Below, piece by piece: positions 6,578-9,417 of a stretch of DNA of 9,417 bases. A program made the translations under genes and the position numbers. The stretch is taken from NCBI GenBank assembly GCA_017958245.1, contig JAGDDC010000296.1, forward strand, positions 1 to 9,417, given 5' to 3'. Position 1 is the first letter of the stretch. The number at the start of each line of letters is the position of its first letter. Origin of the DNA: Lachnospiraceae bacterium (GTDB lineage: Bacteria > Bacillota_A > Clostridia > Lachnospirales > Lachnospiraceae). The notes below the pieces were generated by a model. The model saw nothing but the letters and a program-made list of their open reading frames with translations, was not told where the DNA came from and did no database searches.

Positions 6578-8446
6578 CTAATACTTCCCGAAATCATCCT
6601 CAAGTGAGATCACGGGTTTTTTTCCGTCCATCCTTTTGGCCCTGGGCGCGGGTCTTTCCTCTTCATCGTCGGGGTACCCGTCTTCCGCGGAGTAGTTCTC
6701 GCCGTAGTCGTCGCCCTCGTCAGCCTCTGTGTAGCCCTTTGTCTTTCCCCTGCCGGCTGCGCCCGCCTCCTGGACGCCTGCCTTCAGCCTGTAGTGAGCT
6801 ATCATATCCTTGAGCTTCTCGGCCTGCCCGGAGAGCTCCTCGCTCGCTGCGGCACACTGCTCGCTCGTAGCGGAGTTTGTCTGGACTACCTGCGATACCT
6901 GACCGAGCGCCTGGTCTATCTGTGATATGGAGATCGCCTGCTCGTCCGATGCTGTCGCTATCAGGTTGGTCAGCTCTACTATGCGGTCTATCGCGCTCAC
7001 GATCTCAAGGAGTGCAGATTCCGTCTCATGCGCGAACTGCGATCCCTTTGCCACCTTGGTGATCGAATCCTCTATCAGCTCGGCGGTTTCATTTGCGGCC
7101 TGGGCAGACTTGCCCGCGAGATTGCGGACCTCCTCCGCCACTACCGCGAAGCCCTTGCCGTGCTGGCCTGCGCGCGCAGCCTCAACCGCAGCGTTGAGCG
7201 CGAGGATGTTCGTCTGGAAAGCTATATCGTCTATGACCTTGATGATCTTCGAGATGTTCTCCGAAGACTCGTTTATGGCCTCCATAGCGCTGATCATGCC
7301 CTTCATGCGCTCGTTTCCGAGCATCGCGCTCTCCTTTGCCTTGGTCACGAGCTGGTAAGCCTCGCCCGCCTCCTCGGCGTTGACTCTCGTCTTCTCTGTT
7401 ATGTCGTTCATGGATGCGGTGATCTGCTGGATCGCGCTCGCCTGCTCCGTAGAGCCCTGGGCAAGCGCCTGGCTTGCGGATGACACCTGGTTCGATCCTA
7501 TGTGGACCTCTCCGACTGCTGCCCTGATGCCCTTCAGCGTGCGGTTCTCCATGTCGACGAGACTCTTTAGCGACCTGCCCATGAGGTCTGAGCTGCCCTT
7601 CGGCACTATCTCCGCAGTGAGGTCGCCGCGGGACATCTTCTCAAGGGCTTCCGCCTGCTCCTTGATGGTGTCCGTCATATCTCGCAGGTCGTCCGCGAGC
7701 TGGCCGATCTCATCCTTGCTGTGGTAGTCGATCTCGACGTTCACATCGCCGCCTGCCATGGTCTTTGCGACGTTCTGAAGCTTCTGTATGGGAACCCTGA
7801 TCTCTTTTCCGAGGCTGATCCCTATGAAGACTATGAAGGCGCACGCGACAGCCGTGACTATCAGCGACCCGATGATGAGGGCGTTCACCCTGTTCTGGTT
7901 CGATCCCATCGTGGATGCCACGTGGATCTGGAAGGTGTTGTCGAGCTTGTTGACAGCCGCTATGACCTCGGCCTCTGCCTCGTCAAAGTTCTTCTCTTCG
8001 TAGAGCTTTCCGGCAGCCGCCTTGTCTCCCGATCTGATGAGGGCTACGACCTCATCCTGCCCTGCGATCACGTTGTTTATGAGACCCGAGAGCTTGGCAA
8101 AATCCTGTCTCACGTCGCCGTCCACTATCTGGAGGTCGAGCTCGCCGAGGTCTTTGAGTGTCAGTTCTCTCCCCGTCTCGTACTCTTTAAGCACCCTCTC
8201 CGCCTTTGCCGCGTCCTCGGTGAAGAGCAGCTCCTCAAGGTCGCCAGAGGCGCTGAAGAACTCGATCCCGACACGGCCCGCGGTCGCCATGGGCGCTCCG
8301 TAGTTGTTGTACATGTCCTCGTAGTTTCTTGCGGTGTTGTGCAAAAAGATCTCAAGGACCAGGATGCACAGCAGCAACAACACGTTGCCCAGCGTGAAGG
8401 ACAGCGTGATCTTTTGTTTTACTTTAAGATTCCTGAAAAGCTTCAT
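6578..8446 (-). CDS. Methyl-accepting chemotaxis protein (transmembrane chemoreceptor)
   Basis: A 622-residue inner-membrane chemoreceptor that senses a ligand outside and controls CheA through CheW. Transmembrane helix 1 is at about 13-35 (SFTLGNVLLLLCILVLEIFL). A helical extracellular domain of about 150 residues looks like the four-helix-bundle 4HB_MCP type. Transmembrane helix 2 is at about 189-212. HAMP follows at about 213-265, then a second HAMP-like stretch at about 267-310 (EKMSRGDLTAEI). The cytoplasmic coiled-coil signalling domain runs from about 311 to 555, with the near-invariant tip at 406-441 (DDIAFQTNILALNAAVEAAR, GKGFAVVAEEVRNLA). The last 65 or so residues form an acidic, Gly- and Pro-containing tail ending in SLEDDFGKY. 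The ATG at 8446 has AAGGAG with a 6-base spacer. It lies 40 bases after cheW and 13 bases before hisC. The ligand cannot be named from sequence. Confidence 0.95.
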   Translation of the reverse strand: MKLFRNLKVKQKITLSFTLGNVLLLLCILVLEIFLHNTARNYEDMYNNYGAPMATAGRVGIEFFSASGDLEELLFTEDAAKAERVLKEYETGRELTLKDLGELDLQIVDGDVRQDFAKLSGLINNVIAGQDEVVALIRSGDKAAAGKLYEEKNFDEAEAEVIAAVNKLDNTFQIHVASTMGSNQNRVNALIIGSLIVTAVACAFIVFIGISLGKEIRVPIQKLQNVAKTMAGGDVNVEIDYHSKDEIGQLADDLRDMTDTIKEQAEALEKMSRGDLTAEIVPKGSSDLMGRSLKSLVDMENRTLKGIRAAVGEVHIGSNQVSSASQALAQGSTEQASAIQQITASMNDITEKTRVNAEEAGEAYQLVTKAKESAMLGNERMKGMISAMEAINESSENISKIIKVIDDIAFQTNILALNAAVEAARAGQHGKGFAVVAEEVRNLAGKSAQAANETAELIEDSITKVAKGSQFAHETESALLEIVSAIDRIVELTNLIATASDEQAISISQIDQALGQVSQVVQTNSATSEQCAAASEELSGQAEKLKDMIAHYRLKAGVQEAGAAGRGKTKGYTEADEGDDYGENYSAEDGYPDDEEERPAPRAKRMDGKKPVISLEDDFGKY

Positions 8447-8486
8447 CGCAGACTCCTTTATCTTCTATCATGCATGTATAGCAGCC

Positions 8487-9044
8487 TTAGATCTCCGGCT
8501 CGTCCGGCCCGATCAGCTTCTCCGGGTCCACGAGCAGTTTCACGTCGCCTCCGACTCTTCCAAGCCCGTACACGAACCTGTTGGAGGCGTTGTTGCCTGT
8601 CGTCGGCGGCGCCAGTATGTCCTCTTCGGTGATCGTGACCACCTCGGCGATAGTGTCCACTATCAGACCTATCATGGTCTCCCCGATAGTCACGACTATC
8701 ACGCACGTCCTGTCGTCATACGGGATCGGAGGCTTTTTGAACCTTATCCTCACATCCATGATGGGTATGATCTTTCCTCTCAGATTGATGAGGCCCATGA
8801 CGTAGTCCGGTGTGTCGGGGACCTGCGCTATCTGCTGGATCCCGATGATCTCGTCAACGTAGCCGATCCCGATACCGAAGTAGTCCTCACCGCATTTGAA
8901 AGTCATATATCTGTCGCGCTGTGTGTCCTCCTCCTCTTCGGGAGCGTTCTCGATCTCCGTCTGACGTCTGATCTCGTCGTTCTCCTTGAGGACCTTCTCA
9001 CGCAGCTTGCGCTGAAACTCGTTTAATTGCAATCCTTCATCCAT
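8487..9044 (-). CDS. cheW: Chemotaxis adaptor protein CheW
   Basis: CheW bridges chemoreceptors to the kinase CheA in the cytoplasmic signalling array. The 185-residue product begins with a charged, probably helical extension of about 44 residues rich in Glu, Lys and Arg. The CheW domain follows: DRYMTFKCGEDYFGIGI near 44-60, VPDTPDYVMGLINLRGKIIPIMDVR at about 75-99 with the characteristic NLRG at 87-90, and VDTIAEVVTI at about 129-138. There is no kinase or receiver part, so it is CheW and not CheA or CheV. The ATG at 9044 is preceded by GGAAAGGGG, a less perfect ribosome binding site than its neighbours have. It is the first gene of the cheW-mcp-hisC group. The 62-base hairpin array lies immediately upstream, and I see no strong promoter between the array and the start. 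Confidence 0.94.
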   Translation of the reverse strand: MDEGLQLNEFQRKLREKVLKENDEIRRQTEIENAPEEEEDTQRDRYMTFKCGEDYFGIGIGYVDEIIGIQQIAQVPDTPDYVMGLINLRGKIIPIMDVRIRFKKPPIPYDDRTCVIVVTIGETMIGLIVDTIAEVVTITEEDILAPPTTGNNASNRFVYGLGRVGGDVKLLVDPEKLIGPDEPEI

Positions 9045-9080
9045 ATGACGCCCCTTTCCGAAGGCATTTTTCTCTTCTAT

Positions 9081-9390
9081 GACATCGGGATTCGCATTTT
9101 TTCAATTTCCGATGTCTTTTTGTGGCCATTTCCTGCTCTTATGACATCGGGATTTGCATTTTTTCAATTTCCGATGTCTTTTTGTGGCCATTTCCTGCTC
9201 TCATGACATCGGGATTTGCATTTTTTCAATTTCCGATGTCTTTCGCCGGCCATTTCCTGCTCTCATGACATCGGGATTTGCTTTTTTTCAATTTCCGATG
9301 TCTTTTTGTGGCCATCTCCTGCTCTTATGACATCGGGATTTGAATTTTTTCAATTTCCGATGTCTTTTGCCGGCCCCGGTGCGCTTTCAA
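9081..9390. repeat. Tandem array of five 62-base units, each with a conserved hairpin
   Basis: Units start at 9081, 9143, 9205, 9267 and 9329, an exact 62-base period. Every unit opens with GACATCGG and has CCGATGTC 20 bases later, an eight-base perfect inverted repeat unchanged in all five copies. Inside it, TTG and CAA can extend the stem in most copies. On the plus strand the second arm is followed by three to five T, resembling an intrinsic terminator for rightward transcription. The minus strand, in which the neighbouring genes are read, has no T tract there. The fifth unit decays after GGCC, and a degraded part unit may lie at 9063-9080. The array fills most of the 373-base gap upstream of cheW. 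Copies are alike throughout, so this is not a CRISPR. No coding sequence is evident, and 9391-9417 holds nothing I recognise. Confidence 0.95.
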
Positions 9391-9417
9391 GCGTGGCCCG
9401 CTCTCGTTTCCTTCACC

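Noticed and set aside
7721..8632. Plus-strand open frame of 303 codons opposite the MCP and cheW
   Set aside because: Antisense to a full-length chemoreceptor, with no family features and no ribosome binding site.
9081..9266. Small basic peptide frames on the minus strand of the array (starting MATKRHRK)
   Set aside because: The 62-base period is not a multiple of three, so frames break in the next units, and spacing to any ribosome binding site is wrong.
9081..9390. CRISPR array
   Set aside because: The whole 62-base unit is repeated, so there are no unique spacers, and no cas genes are nearby.

Overview
The window is G+C-rich bacterial chromosome in which every convincing gene lies on the minus strand, so transcription runs from right to left. 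The gene order queH-dgt-dnaG-rpoD, the clear AGGAGG-type ribosome binding sites, a CHC2-type DnaG, and a CheW plus methyl-accepting chemotaxis protein all suggest a motile member of the Bacillota, probably class Clostridia (Lachnospiraceae or a relative). That placement is inferred from gene content and style, not from any database match.

Left part (1-4653): a tight housekeeping operon read in the order queH (epoxyqueuosine reductase, TTG start), dgt (HD-domain dNTP triphosphohydrolase, overlapping queH by 32 bases), dnaG (primase) and rpoD (principal sigma factor, cut by the left edge just before region 4.2). This is a Clostridia-style version of the macromolecular-synthesis operon, linking dNTP pool control, primer synthesis and housekeeping transcription, with a tRNA-modification gene at its head.

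Middle (4654-5484): a 284-base non-coding stretch holds G+C-rich nested repeats of REP-like appearance and an intrinsic terminator for the next gene upstream. That gene is a stand-alone CheY-like response regulator with a very good sigma-70-type promoter (TTGACA, 17 bases, TAAAAT).

Right part (5485-9044): cheW, an MCP and hisC (histidinol-phosphate aminotransferase) follow one another closely. The MCP stop codon lies inside the hisC ribosome binding site. No terminator is visible after hisC, so the response regulator may also be reached by read-through. The arrangement couples a membrane chemoreceptor and its adaptor to a metabolic enzyme and a receiver protein.

Far right (9045-9417): a tandem array of five 62-base units with an exact period. 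Each unit carries a perfectly conserved 8-base inverted repeat. It lies directly upstream of cheW and is the least explained element here. I see no clear new defence or mobile system. The best candidates for novelty are this hairpin array, the REP-like cluster before queH, an AT-hook-like basic segment in Dgt, and the chemoreceptor tail with its C-terminal motif.
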